From: Lachnospiraceae bacterium
GTDB lineage: Bacteria > Bacillota > Clostridia > Lachnospirales > Lachnospiraceae
NCBI GenBank assembly: GCA_910574965.1
Contig: CAJTDB010000025.1
Coordinates: 1-53,498 of the forward strand
Direction: 5' to 3'
DNA length: 53,498 bases
The translations under genes and the position numbers were made by a program. Numbering within the stretch: the first letter of the stretch is position 1; each line of letters begins with the position of its first letter. This document shows, one piece after another, positions 40,279-50,013 of the stretch. The notes beneath the pieces are model-generated. The model was given only the letters and a program-made list of their open reading frames with translations. It ran no database searches and was not told where the DNA came from.

Positions 40279-41427
40279 ATGAAATATGCGTATCGTCTTG
40301 GGAAGGCAATGATGCTGCCGGTGGCCTGCCTGCCGGTGGCTGGACTCCTGATGGGACTTGGATATTGGATTGATCCGGTGGGGTACGGAACCGGCAGTCT
40401 TGCAGCGGCGATCATGATTAAAGCTGGATCTGCATTGGTCAATAATATGAGTCTGTTGTTTGCGCTTGGAGTGGCAACGGGGCTGGCAGACGAGCAGGAC
40501 GGGACCGCCGCCCTTGCCAGTGTAGCGGCATGGCTGGTGATCCAGAACATATTGGATACAGACAATATCCTGCTGCTGACCGGCGGGCGGACGGACCCCT
40601 ATTCATTTGGTTCTATTCATAACCAGATGATCGGGATCTTCTGCGGGATCCTAGGAGCTTACTGCAGCAACCGGTATCGGGGAGCGCACTTTGGCCGTGG
40701 CCTTGAGATATTTGAGGGGCGTCGGTTTGTCATGATTGCGGCAGTGGGACATGCGGCGGTATTCTCGCTGCTTCTTTTGCTGATCTGGCCGTATTTTTAC
40801 AGAGCGTCGGTATACATAGGAACATCACTTCTGGATACGGGTCCTGTTGGGGTAGGGATTTATATGTTTTTGAATCGTTTGATGATTCCTACCGGACTTC
40901 ATCATGCGCTAAATTCGGTCTTCTGGTTTGATTTGGCCGGGATCTCGGATCTGAACCATTTCTGGAGCGGTGCAGGGACTTACGGGCAGACCGGACAATA
41001 CATGACGGGATTTTTCCCGGTCATGATCTTTGGTATGCCGGGTGCGGCACTGGCGATGTACCGGGCGGCTCCGAAAGAGAAGAGAAAGATGGCAGGAGGG
41101 CTTCTGATGTCCGCAGCGGTCTGTTCGCTTTTGACGGGAGTGACGGAACCGATGGAATTTTCTTTTATGTTTCTGGCACCGGGGCTGTTCTTTTTACATG
41201 CATTTCTGACAGGGCTTTCCGGTTTTCTTTGTGCAGCACTGCCTTTCCGGATAGGTTTTAATTTCAGCGCCGGTTTGCTGGACTATTTTATGGCATTAAA
41301 TTCACCTATGGCAGAGAACCCGCAGCTTCTCTGGCCTCTGGGGATTATTTTTTTTCTACTATATTACACGGTATTTTATTTTTGCATCATAAAGTTTCGG
41401 CTGAAGACGCCGGGAAGAGAGGAATAA
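40279..41427 (+). CDS. PTS EIIC protein lacking an EIIB domain
   Basis: A 382-residue membrane protein, paralogous to the EIIC part of the gene before it (LPVACLPVAGLLMGLGYW, IPTGLHHALNSVFWF, GVTEPMEFSFMFLAP). It ends at the linker KFRLKTPGREE, just where the EIIB domain would begin, so no phospho-cysteine is present. It needs an EIIB in trans or has become a non-transporting sensor or facilitator. ATG 40279 was chosen because AAGGAAG lies eight bases before it; a GTG three codons earlier sits in that site. It is followed by the IIA gene two bases on. Confidence 0.92.
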   Translation: MKYAYRLGKAMMLPVACLPVAGLLMGLGYWIDPVGYGTGSLAAAIMIKAGSALVNNMSLLFALGVATGLADEQDGTAALASVAAWLVIQNILDTDNILLLTGGRTDPYSFGSIHNQMIGIFCGILGAYCSNRYRGAHFGRGLEIFEGRRFVMIAAVGHAAVFSLLLLLIWPYFYRASVYIGTSLLDTGPVGVGIYMFLNRLMIPTGLHHALNSVFWFDLAGISDLNHFWSGAGTYGQTGQYMTGFFPVMIFGMPGAALAMYRAAPKEKRKMAGGLLMSAAVCSLLTGVTEPMEFSFMFLAPGLFFLHAFLTGLSGFLCAALPFRIGFNFSAGLLDYFMALNSPMAENPQLLWPLGIIFFLLYYTVFYFCIIKFRLKTPGREE

Positions 41428-41429
41428 AA

Positions 41430-41918
41430 ATGTTTGGTTTTTTTAAAAAGAAACAAAAAGAATTTGAGATGAAGGCAGCGGCAGACGGAAGTGTAGTTCC
41501 CATGACAGAAGCATCCGATGCAGTATTTTCATCTCTTGCCCTTGGCAATGGCATAGTGATTCGTCCTGCTGGAAATGTAGTCGTAGCTCCGGCGGATGGA
41601 ACGATAACCGTAACCATGGAAAACAGCAATCATGCAGTCGGCATGGAGCTGGAAGGCGGTATTGAGATTCTGATTCATATCGGTGTGGATACGGTGAATC
41701 TGAAAGGAGAAGGTTTTACTGCCCTTGTGAATGCACAGGAAAAGGTGCAGGCGGGAACGGAACTGATACGGTTTGACAGAGAAGCGTTGGAAGCAAAGGG
41801 CTATTGCATGGAAGTGATGCAGATCGTTATGGAGAGCGAGACAGCTTCCAGAGTACAATATGAGACAAATATGGAAGCAAAGGCAGGGGAGACCGTCGTT
41901 GCCCGCTGGCAGGTCTGA
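41430..41918 (+). CDS. PTS glucose-type EIIA protein
   Basis: A 162-residue cytoplasmic phosphocarrier of the Crr/EIIA-Glc family. The phospho-histidine is His83 (EILIHIGVDTV) and the assisting histidine is His68 (NSNHAVG); further blocks are DGTITVTMENS and KVQAGTELIRFD. It passes phosphate from HPr to an EIIB such as that of 38669. GAGAGGAAT precedes ATG 41430, which follows the IIC stop after two bases, so the two are translated together. Confidence 0.94.
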   Translation: MFGFFKKKQKEFEMKAAADGSVVPMTEASDAVFSSLALGNGIVIRPAGNVVVAPADGTITVTMENSNHAVGMELEGGIEILIHIGVDTVNLKGEGFTALVNAQEKVQAGTELIRFDREALEAKGYCMEVMQIVMESETASRVQYETNMEAKAGETVVARWQV

Positions 41919-41959
41919 AGAAATTAACAAGAATTCCGCTTCTTTTTCTATAGAAAGTA

Positions 41960-41988
41960 TTGACTTAGGGAACTGGTTTTCGTATTAT
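41960..41988 (+). promoter_or_regulatory. Promoter of plsX
   Basis: TTGACT (41960-41965), 17-base spacer and TATTAT (41983-41988), 26 bases before the plsX ATG. Confidence 0.7.
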
Positions 41989-42014
41989 GATATAGACAAC
42001 AAGGAGGAAAGAGA

Positions 42015-43031
42015 ATGCAGGAACTGATAAAAGTTGCAGTGGATGCCATGGGTGGAGACCATGCACCCGGAGAAATCGTAAAAGGAGCCGTGGAGGCAGT
42101 AACCCGTCAGAAACGTGTAAAGGTATTTCTGACTGGACAAAAAGCGGCCGTGGAGGCAGAGCTGCAGAAGTATCAGTATGATCCTTCCAGAATAGAGATC
42201 GTGAATGCCGAAGAAGTGATTCAGATGGCCGAGCCTCCGGTACAGGCCATTCGTACGAAAAAAGATTCTTCCATCGTTGTTGCCATGAAAATGGTAAAGA
42301 ACGGGGAAGCAGATGCATTTGTCGGTGCCGGCAGCACAGGAGCAGTCCTGGTAGGCGGACAGTTGATCGTAGGAAGAATCAGGGGCGTGGAGCGTCCTCC
42401 GCTGGCACCTTTGCTGCCGACGGAAAAAGGGGCTTCTTTGCTTATTGACTGCGGAGCCAATGTGGATGCCAGACCCTCCCATCTGGTTCAGTTTGCAAAG
42501 ATGGGTTCCATCTATATGGAACATGTTATGGGTGTGAAACATCCAAAAGTCGCCATTGTGAACATCGGTGCGGAGGAAGAAAAGGGCAATGCACTGGTAA
42601 AAGAGACTTTTCCTCTTCTGAAGGAATGTAAGGAACTGAATTTTATTGGAAGCATTGAAGCACGCGACATCCCGTCCGGATATGCAGATGTGATCGTCTG
42701 CGAAGCCTTTGCGGGAAACATCATTCTGAAGCTGTATGAAGGAGTCGGAGCAACCCTGATTTCTATGGTGAAAAAAGGGATGATGACGAATCTTCGCAGC
42801 AAAATCGGTGCGCTTCTGGTGAAGCCTGCCCTGAAAAAAACGCTGAAGCGTTTTGATACCAGTCAGTACGGCGGTGCGCCGCTTTTAGGGCTAAAGGGCC
42901 TGGTTGTTAAGACACATGGCAGCTCTAAAGCGGTTGAAGTGTGCAATTCCATCCTTCAGTGTGTGACCTTTACAGAGCAGCAGATAAACGAAAAAATCAG
43001 AGCTGGTATTGGGGAAAAAGAAAATCAGTAG
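42015..43031 (+). CDS. plsX: Phosphate acyltransferase PlsX
   Basis: A 338-residue enzyme that makes acyl-phosphate from acyl-ACP for phospholipid synthesis. Family blocks are visible: [19 protein letters not shown] at the N-terminus, [29 protein letters not shown] and GFAGNIILK-like [21 protein letters not shown] lies eight bases before ATG 42015. It is followed by acpP, its substrate carrier, and the cell-division/RNA genes rnc, smc and ftsY, a common Firmicute order. Confidence 0.97.
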   Translation: MQELIKVAVDAMGGDHAPGEIVKGAVEAVTRQKRVKVFLTGQKAAVEAELQKYQYDPSRIEIVNAEEVIQMAEPPVQAIRTKKDSSIVVAMKMVKNGEADAFVGAGSTGAVLVGGQLIVGRIRGVERPPLAPLLPTEKGASLLIDCGANVDARPSHLVQFAKMGSIYMEHVMGVKHPKVAIVNIGAEEEKGNALVKETFPLLKECKELNFIGSIEARDIPSGYADVIVCEAFAGNIILKLYEGVGATLISMVKKGMMTNLRSKIGALLVKPALKKTLKRFDTSQYGGAPLLGLKGLVVKTHGSSKAVEVCNSILQCVTFTEQQINEKIRAGIGEKENQ

Positions 43032-43047
43032 AAAGGGATTGGAAGTC

Positions 43048-43278
43048 ATGGAATTTGAAAAATTACAGGAAATCATTGCAGAAGTATTGAATGTGGACGC
43101 AGAAGAGATTACAATGGAGACAACGTTTGTGGATGATCTGGGAGCAGATTCCCTGGATGTATTTCAGATTATTATGGGCATCGAAGAAGAATTTGACATC
43201 GAGATCGCCAATGAGGATGCGGAGAAGATTGTATCCGTGGGAGATGCAGTAGAGCAGATCAAGGAAGCCATTAACTAA
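43048..43278 (+). CDS. acpP: Acyl carrier protein
   Basis: A 76-residue acidic four-helix carrier of fatty acyl chains. The phosphopantetheine site is Ser35 in GADSLDVFQ. The start at 43048 ([14 protein letters not shown]) was chosen for family length; the frame extends upstream into the plsX end. It lies 16 bases after plsX. Confidence 0.97.
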   Translation: MEFEKLQEIIAEVLNVDAEEITMETTFVDDLGADSLDVFQIIMGIEEEFDIEIANEDAEKIVSVGDAVEQIKEAIN

Positions 43279-43296
43279 GACAGAGGATTACAGTCG

Positions 43297-43359
43297 GGCT
43301 GCGGCGGTTTCTTCCTTTCTGACATCATCGGTTGATGGAAGAAAGGGACCGCGGCAGCC
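43297..43359 (+). other. Hairpin between acpP and rnc
   Basis: A long imperfect stem: GGCTGC (43297-43302) with GCAGCC (43354-43359), then GCGG with CCGC, a bulge, and TTTCTTCC with GGAAGAAA, around a 21-nt loop. No T run follows, so it is not a terminator. It lies about 50 bases before the rnc start, a place where RNase III cleaves its own leader in other bacteria. Confidence 0.6.
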
Positions 43360-43408
43360 TATTCATATTATGCCGGGAATTTTTGACAGATACAGGAGCG
43401 AAGAACAG

Positions 43409-44095
43409 ATGGGAGAACGTCCGGAATTTGGAGAATTAGAAGCAAAGATTGGTTACCGGTTTCAAAAACCGGAACTTTTAAAGCAGGCCATGTGCCACAG
43501 TTCCTATGCCAATGAACGGCATCTTGGAAGACTGAAGAGCAATGAGCGGCTGGAATTTCTAGGAGACGCGGTGCTAGAACTGGTCACAAGTGAATTTTTA
43601 TATGAAAAATTTCCAAAGATGCCGGAAGGAGATGCGACGAAGACCAGAGCAAGTATCGTCTGCGAACAGAGCCTTGCCCTTTGCGCCCGGAGTATCTCAC
43701 TGGGCAGATATATTCTGCTTGGAAGAGGAGAGTTAGTCAGCGGCGGAAGGGAGCGTCCTTCCATCACGTCAGATGCGTTGGAAGCATTGATTGGTGCAAT
43801 TTATCTGGATGGTGGTTTTACTAGTGCAAAAGAATTTGTCAGAACATTTGTTCTGGATGACTTGGAGCATAAGAAACTCTTTTTCGATAGTAAGACCATC
43901 CTGCAGGAACGGATACAGGCACACTGCGAGGAGCTGCTGCACTATGAGCTGATTCGGGAGGAAGGCCCGGATCATCAGAAAGTCTTTGTCGTTCACGCTA
44001 TGCTGGGGCAGAAAGTGATCGGCGAAGGAAAGGGCCGTACGAAGAAAGCGGCCGAACAGGAAGCGGCTTATTATGCCCTGACCGGAAAACTATGA
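43409..44095 (+). CDS. rnc: Ribonuclease III
   Basis: A 228-residue double-strand RNA nuclease. The RNase III domain (about 10-150) has the signature NERLEFLGDAVLELV and the acidic residues of SDALEALIGAIYLDGG. The double-strand-RNA-binding domain is C-terminal (about 160-227, LQERIQAHCEELLHYELIREEG, GRTKKAAEQEAAYYAL). ATG 43409 has AGGAG ten bases upstream; an ATG at 43370 in the same frame lacks a site but would also fit the family length. Confidence 0.95.
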   Translation: MGERPEFGELEAKIGYRFQKPELLKQAMCHSSYANERHLGRLKSNERLEFLGDAVLELVTSEFLYEKFPKMPEGDATKTRASIVCEQSLALCARSISLGRYILLGRGELVSGGRERPSITSDALEALIGAIYLDGGFTSAKEFVRTFVLDDLEHKKLFFDSKTILQERIQAHCEELLHYELIREEGPDHQKVFVVHAMLGQKVIGEGKGRTKKAAEQEAAYYALTGKL

Positions 44096-44116
44096 CATCA
44101 GAACAGGAATATTTCC

Positions 44117-47100
44117 ATGTATTTAAAATGTATAGAAGTGCAGGGGTTCAAATCCTTTGCAAACAAGATCGTATTTGATTTTCACAACGGGATCACAGGG
44201 ATTGTAGGGCCAAATGGTTCCGGAAAGAGCAATGTGGCGGATGCCGTGCGATGGGTGCTGGGAGAACAGAGGGTGAAGCAGCTTAGGGGCGGTTCCATGC
44301 AGGATGTCATTTTCTCCGGAACAGAGAACCGTAAGCCGCTCAGCTATGCCTATGTGGCAATTACCCTGGACAATCGGGACCACCAGCTTCCGGTAGCGTA
44401 TGAGGAAGTAACGGTGGCCAGAAGACTGTACCGATCCGGAGAGAGCGAATATCTGCTAAACGGAACTGCCTGCCGTTTAAAAGATGTACAGGAACTCTTT
44501 TATGATACCGGTATCGGAAAGGAAGGATATTCTCTCATCGGGCAGGGGCAGATTGACCGGATACTGAGTACGAAGCCGGAGGAGTCCAGGGAACTGTTTG
44601 ATGAGGCGACAGGGATTGTAAAGTTTAAGAAACGCAGGAAGACTGCGGAGAAAAAACTAGAAGATGAGAAGCAGAATCTTCTGCGCATCAACGATATTTT
44701 GTCAGAGCTGGAGAAACAGCTTGCACCTCTGGAACGCCAGGCGGAAAAGGCAAAGGAATATCTGAAGAAAAAAGAGACATTAAAAGAGGTAGAAGTCCAT
44801 ATCTTTCTCATAGAGGCAGAACAGATCAAGGAACAACTGGAACGGCTGGCAGAGACTTTTCAGATTACGGAAGGAGACCTGAGGGATACTTCCAAAGCTT
44901 TTGAAAATACAAAGCTGGAATATGAACGAATTGAAAAGGAACTAGAGGGTATTGAAGGCCAGATCGATGCGGCAAAAGAGGAAGCATCTGCCGGACGGCT
45001 GAAAAAGCAGCAGATGAAGGGCCAGATTGCGGTTTTAAAGGAGCAGGTACGTTCGGCAAAAGCCAGCAGCAGGCACTATCAGGAACGGATGGACAGTATC
45101 GAAAAGGAACTTTCATCCCGGCAGGCGGAAGAGCAGGCTGTTCTTCAGGAGAAGGAAACGTTGGATGTCCAGTTGTCTCAGGCACAGAAAGTACAGCAAG
45201 AAGCAGAAGAGACACTGCTGTGTATTCAGCAAAGCATCCGTGACAGCCAGGCCAATATGGAGAACAGCAAAAATGAGATCATTGCACTTTTGAATCAGCG
45301 GTCCTCCATAAAAGGAAAAGTTCAGCGCTATGATGCCATGACAGAACAGATTCAGATTCGCAAGGCAGAGGTGAACCAGAAGCTCATTCAGATGAAAAGC
45401 CTGGAGATTGACCAGAAGGAGCTTTTGCAGAAGCAGGAAGAAGAGCTTCTGAAGATACAGACGGAGCTTGCCGGGCGGACGAAAAGCCGGGAGGAGTTAG
45501 AGGAACGGATAAAGACACTGCAGCAGCAGATTACGATTTGCAGAAAGCGTTTAGAAGACGGCCAGAGTGCATATCACAGGGAAGCTTCCAGGCTGGAATC
45601 TCTTCGGAATCTGGCGGAGCGATACGACGGATACGGAGGCAGCATTCGAAAAGTCATGGAACAGAAGGACCGCATACCGGGCATTTGCGGCGTTGTGGCA
45701 GATCTGATTCATACAGAGAAACGTTATGAGACAGCCATTGAGACTGCTCTTGGAGGAAGCATTCAGAATGTGGTGACCGAAGATGAAGAGACGGCCAAGG
45801 GTCTGATTGCTTATCTGAAGCAGAACCGGTTCGGGAGAGTGACATTTCTTCCGCTTACTGCAGTAAAAAATCCCCAGCTCTTTCAGAGGGAACAGGTATT
45901 AAAAGAGCCGGGAGTTATTGGACTGGCACATACGCTGGTAGAAACCCATGAACGTTATCGAAACATCATGTCCCAGCTTCTTGGAAGGACTGTAGTGGTG
46001 GATCAGATCGATCACGCCATCGGGCTGCAGCGAAAATATCACTACAGTCTTCGGATTGTAACACTGGAAGGAGAGTCCATGAATCCGGGAGGATCCATGA
46101 CCGGAGGTGCTTTCCGCAACAGCAGCAGCCTTTTAAGCCGAAATCGTGAGATCGAAGAGCTGAAGGAAAAAGTGGCGCGCTGCCGACAGGAAATGGAGCA
46201 TGTGCAGAAGAAGCTGATAGAGATACAAAATGAAAGAAGCAGTTGTTATTCTACATTGGATGCAGGCACGGCTGCGCTTCAGGAAATCCGGGTGCTGGAA
46301 AACACGGTTCGAATGAACGTGGAACAACTGCGGGAGCAAAAGCGGGCAGCAGACGAGGATTTTGGACAGTTTCAAAAAGAATGCACAGAGCTGGATCGTC
46401 AGACGGCAGAGATCCGGGAGCTGAAGAAAGAGAGCCAGAAAGAGCTGAAGGATTCCGAGGAGTTGGAAAAGGCGCATACATTTGCAGTGGAGACTTATCA
46501 GCAGCGCCTGGAAGAAGAGCGTGTCAGGGAGACAGAGGCGCAGAAACTTCTGGAGGAATATCATCTGGATACGGCATCTATTCTCCAGAAAACCGAATTT
46601 GCTGCTTCTGGCTTGAAAAGAATAGGCGGTGAGCTTCAGAAACTTCTGGAGGAAAAGGATGAACTGACAAAAAATCAGGGACAGGCAGAGGAGGACACAA
46701 AGAGCCGGGAGTCCGGCATCGAATCTCTGCAGTCGGAAATGGAAGAGACAGAACATTCTGTCGAACATCTGGAAGAGAAGGTTCAAAGCCTTCAAAAACA
46801 AAAAGAAGAGCAGTCCGCTTCTCATAAGAGCTTTTTTGGCAGAAGGGAAGAACTGTCTGCCCGCATGAACCAGTTGGATAAGGAGCTTTTCCGGCTGAAC
46901 AGTCAGAAAGAAAAACTGGAGGAAACTTCAGAAAATCTTATGAATCATATGTGGACAGAATATGAACTGACTTACAATGCGGCGCTTCCTCTTCGGAAAG
47001 AGGAATATCAGAATCTTTCGGAGCTGAAAAAAAGCTGCAGCGAAGTGAAGGAGGAGATCAGAGGACTTGGCAATGTCAATGTCAATGCCATTGAGGACTA

Positions 47101-47677
47101 TAAGGAAGTATCGGAACGGTTTTCCTTTATGGACGGGCAGAGAAAGGATCTTCAGGATGCGGAAGAAGCTTTAAAACAGGTCATTTTGGAACTGGACAGC
47201 GGAATGAAAAAGCAGTTTGGAGAACAGTTTCTGCTGATCCAGAAAGAGTTTGACAAGGCGTTTAAAGAGCTGTTCGGAGGCGGAAGAGGTACGTTAGAAC
47301 TTATTGACGAGGAAGATGTGCTGGAGAGCGGCATACGGATTATCTCCCAGCCGCCGGGCAAGAAGCTTCAGAATATGATGCAGCTTTCCGGAGGGGAGAA
47401 GGCACTGACGGCCATTGCGCTTCTCTTTGCTATACAGAACTTAAAACCGTCGCCGTTCTGTCTTTTAGATGAGATTGAGGCGGCTTTGGACGATTCCAAT
47501 GTTGTCCGTTTTGCAAAGTATTTACATAAACTGACAAAATACACACAATTTATTGTGATTACGCACAGAAGGGGGACGATGAATGCGGCCGACCGTCTGT
47601 ACGGAATCACGATGCAGGAAAAGGGAGTGTCCACGCTGGTATCGGTAAACCTGATCGAGAACGATCTGGACCAGTGA
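44117..47677 (+). CDS. smc: Chromosome segregation protein SMC
   Basis: A 1,186-residue condensin ATPase that loops and organises the chromosome. Walker A GPNGSGKSN at 33-41, two long coiled coils (about 170-500 and 680-1000), a hinge at about 515-665 (GYGGSIRKVMEQKDRIPGIC, GGSMTGGAFRNSS), the ABC signature LSGGEKALTAIALLFA and Walker B FCLLDEIEAALD near the C-terminus. The length is normal. It starts 21 bases after rnc. No defect seen. ScpA and ScpB are not in this window. Confidence 0.98.
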   Translation: MYLKCIEVQGFKSFANKIVFDFHNGITGIVGPNGSGKSNVADAVRWVLGEQRVKQLRGGSMQDVIFSGTENRKPLSYAYVAITLDNRDHQLPVAYEEVTVARRLYRSGESEYLLNGTACRLKDVQELFYDTGIGKEGYSLIGQGQIDRILSTKPEESRELFDEATGIVKFKKRRKTAEKKLEDEKQNLLRINDILSELEKQLAPLERQAEKAKEYLKKKETLKEVEVHIFLIEAEQIKEQLERLAETFQITEGDLRDTSKAFENTKLEYERIEKELEGIEGQIDAAKEEASAGRLKKQQMKGQIAVLKEQVRSAKASSRHYQERMDSIEKELSSRQAEEQAVLQEKETLDVQLSQAQKVQQEAEETLLCIQQSIRDSQANMENSKNEIIALLNQRSSIKGKVQRYDAMTEQIQIRKAEVNQKLIQMKSLEIDQKELLQKQEEELLKIQTELAGRTKSREELEERIKTLQQQITICRKRLEDGQSAYHREASRLESLRNLAERYDGYGGSIRKVMEQKDRIPGICGVVADLIHTEKRYETAIETALGGSIQNVVTEDEETAKGLIAYLKQNRFGRVTFLPLTAVKNPQLFQREQVLKEPGVIGLAHTLVETHERYRNIMSQLLGRTVVVDQIDHAIGLQRKYHYSLRIVTLEGESMNPGGSMTGGAFRNSSSLLSRNREIEELKEKVARCRQEMEHVQKKLIEIQNERSSCYSTLDAGTAALQEIRVLENTVRMNVEQLREQKRAADEDFGQFQKECTELDRQTAEIRELKKESQKELKDSEELEKAHTFAVETYQQRLEEERVRETEAQKLLEEYHLDTASILQKTEFAASGLKRIGGELQKLLEEKDELTKNQGQAEEDTKSRESGIESLQSEMEETEHSVEHLEEKVQSLQKQKEEQSASHKSFFGRREELSARMNQLDKELFRLNSQKEKLEETSENLMNHMWTEYELTYNAALPLRKEEYQNLSELKKSCSEVKEEIRGLGNVNVNAIEDYKEVSERFSFMDGQRKDLQDAEEALKQVILELDSGMKKQFGEQFLLIQKEFDKAFKELFGGGRGTLELIDEEDVLESGIRIISQPPGKKLQNMMQLSGGEKALTAIALLFAIQNLKPSPFCLLDEIEAALDDSNVVRFAKYLHKLTKYTQFIVITHRRGTMNAADRLYGITMQEKGVSTLVSVNLIENDLDQ

Positions 47678-47726
47678 TCCGGGTGGGATGAAATGCGGGA
47701 CTTAGAGCAGGAGGTGTCACTTATTT

Positions 47727-48668
47727 ATGGCAGAGGAGAAAAAAGGCTTTTTCAGACGTCTGGCGGAAGGGCTGTCCAAGACAAGGGATAATATTGTATC
47801 CGGTATGGATGCCATATTCAATGGATTTTCGGATATTGATGAGGATTTTTATGACGAGATTGAGGAAATTCTTATCATGGGAGACATTGGAATCAATGCT
47901 ACGACCTCGATCATTGAAAATCTGAAGAAAAAGGTAAAGGAGCAGCATATCAAAAAGCCGGAGGAGTGCAAGGCGCTTTTAATCAACAGCATCCGGGAAC
48001 AGATGCAGGTAGGAGAGACGGCTTACGACTTTGAACACAAGACATCGGTGGTATTGGTCATCGGCGTCAACGGAGTCGGCAAGACGACATCTGTCGGAAA
48101 ACTTGCCGGAAAGCTAAAAGACCAGGGCCGAAGGGTAATTCTGGCGGCGGCGGATACTTTCCGGGCAGCGGCAGGCGAGCAGCTTACTGAGTGGGCGAAC
48201 CGGGCAGGTGTGGAGATCATCGGCGGAGGTGAGGGCGCGGATCCGGCGTCGGTCGTCTATGATGCGGTCTGTGCGTCGAAGGCCAGAAAGGCGGATGTGC
48301 TTCTGATCGATACAGCAGGCAGGCTTCACAACAAAAAGAATCTGATGGAAGAGCTTCGGAAAATCAATCGGATCATTGAGCGGGAATATCCGGACGCATA
48401 TAGGGAGACACTGGTAGTATTAGACGGAACGACTGGTCAGAACGCTATGGAGCAGGCGAGACAGTTTGGCGAAGCGGCAGATCTGACCGGCATCATACTG
48501 ACCAAGCTGGACGGAACCGCCAAGGGAGGGATTGCCGTGGCCATCCAGTCGGAGCTGAATGTGCCGGTGAAATATATCGGAGTTGGAGAACATATTGACG
48601 ATCTGCAGAAATTTGATGCGGACGCGTTTGTGAACGCACTGTTTCTGTCGGAAGAGGGAAGAGAGTGA
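47727..48668 (+). CDS. ftsY: Signal recognition particle receptor FtsY
   Basis: A 313-residue GTPase that docks ribosome-SRP complexes to the membrane. It has the NG domain: helical N part (about 1-95) and GTPase with GVNGVGKTTSVGKLA, DTFRAAAGEQL, DTAGRLHNKKNLM and TKLDGTAKGG. The long acidic A domain of E. coli is missing, as usual in Firmicutes. AGGAGGTG precedes ATG 47727. It lies 49 bases after smc. Confidence 0.97.
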   Translation: MAEEKKGFFRRLAEGLSKTRDNIVSGMDAIFNGFSDIDEDFYDEIEEILIMGDIGINATTSIIENLKKKVKEQHIKKPEECKALLINSIREQMQVGETAYDFEHKTSVVLVIGVNGVGKTTSVGKLAGKLKDQGRRVILAAADTFRAAAGEQLTEWANRAGVEIIGGGEGADPASVVYDAVCASKARKADVLLIDTAGRLHNKKNLMEELRKINRIIEREYPDAYRETLVVLDGTTGQNAMEQARQFGEAADLTGIILTKLDGTAKGGIAVAIQSELNVPVKYIGVGEHIDDLQKFDADAFVNALFLSEEGRE

Positions 48669-48678
48669 AGATTCGCCG

Positions 48679-48766
48679 AGAACAGTTTTCGGACGCGGAG
48701 ATGCCGAAAACTGTTCTGCAGAAGCGGTATCCTGCGGACAGATGTGGAACTATAATACGAGGAGAG
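48679..48766 (+). promoter_or_regulatory. Leader hairpin and shared linker before threonine ammonia-lyase
   Basis: A perfect 14-bp stem (48679-48692 with 48704-48717) begins 10 bases after the ftsY stop and has no T run after it. Then comes GGAACTATAATACGAGGAG (48748-48766), nearly identical to the linker plus ribosome site that follow the hairpin arrays before alaS and 50328. It may be a degenerate single member of the same leader family. Confidence 0.55.
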
Positions 48767-48774
48767 ATGAAAAA

Positions 48775-49986
48775 ATGATGACGTTGGAGAAGTTTGAGGA
48801 GGCGTGCGAAATCGTCGGAAAGGTGACGACAGAGACACGGTTGATGTACAGCCAGTATTTTAGTGAAAGATTCGGAAACAGAGTCTATCTGAAACCGGAG
48901 AACATGCAAAAAACCGGAGCCTTTAAGATTCGGGGAGCATATTACAAGATCAGCACGCTGTCGGATGAGGAGCGGGAAAAAGGACTTATCACGGCATCGG
49001 CGGGAAATCATGCGCAGGGCGTAGCCTATGCGGCAAAAGCATATGGATGCAAAGCTGTTATTGTAATGCCTACTACGACACCGCTCATTAAAGTAAATCA
49101 TACAAAAGAGTATGGCGCGGAAGTGGTTCTTTACGGAAACGATTACGACGAGGCCTGTGCACATGCTTATGAACTGGCAGAAGCTCAAGGTTATACGTTT
49201 ATCCATCCTTTCGATGATCTGGATGTGGCGACCGGGCAGGGGACGATTTCCATGGAAATTTTTAAGGAACTGCCGCTGGTGGACTATATTCTGGTGCCCA
49301 TCGGGGGCGGCGGTCTGGCAGCGGGTGTGGCAACGCTGGCGAAATATTTAAATCCGAAGATCAAGGTGATCGGTGTGGAGCCAGAAGGCGCCAACTGCAT
49401 GGAGCAGTCCATGGCAAAAGGTGAAGTTATCTGCCTTCCAAGCAGCAACACCATTGCAGACGGTACGGCCGTGCGGCAGCCGGGCAAGCAGATCTTTCCT
49501 TATATCCAGGAAAATATTGACCGCGTGATTTCTGTTCCAGATGATGAACTGATTGTAGCTTTTCTGGATATGGTTGAAAATCACAAGATGATCGTAGAAA
49601 ATTCGGGCCTTCTGAGCGTGGCAGCTCTGAAGCATCTGGATGTGAGAAATAAAAAAGTTGTTTGTATTTTAAGCGGCGGAAACATGGACATTATTACCAT
49701 GTCTTCAGTTGTACAGCACGGACTGATTCAGAGAGACCGGATTTTCACAGTATCCGTACTGCTGCCGGATAAGCCGGGGGAGCTGGTTCATGTGGCGTCT
49801 CTTATCGCCGGGCAGCAGGGCAATGTTATTCGTTTGGATCATAATCAGTTTGTCAGCACAAACCGGAACGCAGCAGTGGAGCTGAAGATCACAATGGAAG
49901 CATTTGGAACGGAACATAAAGAGCGAATTATACGGGAACTGGAAAATAATGGATATCGTCCGAGACTGATTCGGGCCAATCCATAA
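48775..49986 (+). CDS. ilvA: Threonine ammonia-lyase
   Basis: A 403-residue fold-type II PLP enzyme, threonine to 2-oxobutyrate and ammonia. PLP lysine Lys51 in KTGAFKIRGAYYK, the substrate loop SAGNHAQGVA, and the phosphate-binding glycine loop GGGGLAAGVA are present. A C-terminal ACT domain (about 325-400, FTVSVLLPDKPGELVHVASLIAG) marks the TdcB/single-ACT type, so it may be biosynthetic or catabolic. GAGGAGAG lies before two adjacent ATGs (48775, 48778). Thirteen bases beyond its stop the next hairpin array starts its linker. Confidence 0.93.
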   Translation: MMTLEKFEEACEIVGKVTTETRLMYSQYFSERFGNRVYLKPENMQKTGAFKIRGAYYKISTLSDEEREKGLITASAGNHAQGVAYAAKAYGCKAVIVMPTTTPLIKVNHTKEYGAEVVLYGNDYDEACAHAYELAEAQGYTFIHPFDDLDVATGQGTISMEIFKELPLVDYILVPIGGGGLAAGVATLAKYLNPKIKVIGVEPEGANCMEQSMAKGEVICLPSSNTIADGTAVRQPGKQIFPYIQENIDRVISVPDDELIVAFLDMVENHKMIVENSGLLSVAALKHLDVRNKKVVCILSGGNMDIITMSSVVQHGLIQRDRIFTVSVLLPDKPGELVHVASLIAGQQGNVIRLDHNQFVSTNRNAAVELKITMEAFGTEHKERIIRELENNGYRPRLIRANP

Positions 49987-50013
49987 CAAATAAAAACAAT
50001 GGAACTATAAACA

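Noticed and set aside
44117-47677. SMC as a phage or defence-type SMC-like ATPase
   Set aside because: Its length, hinge, signature and the rnc-smc-ftsY order are those of the housekeeping condensin.
48679-48717. Hairpin after ftsY as an intrinsic terminator
   Set aside because: The perfect stem is not followed by a T run on either strand.
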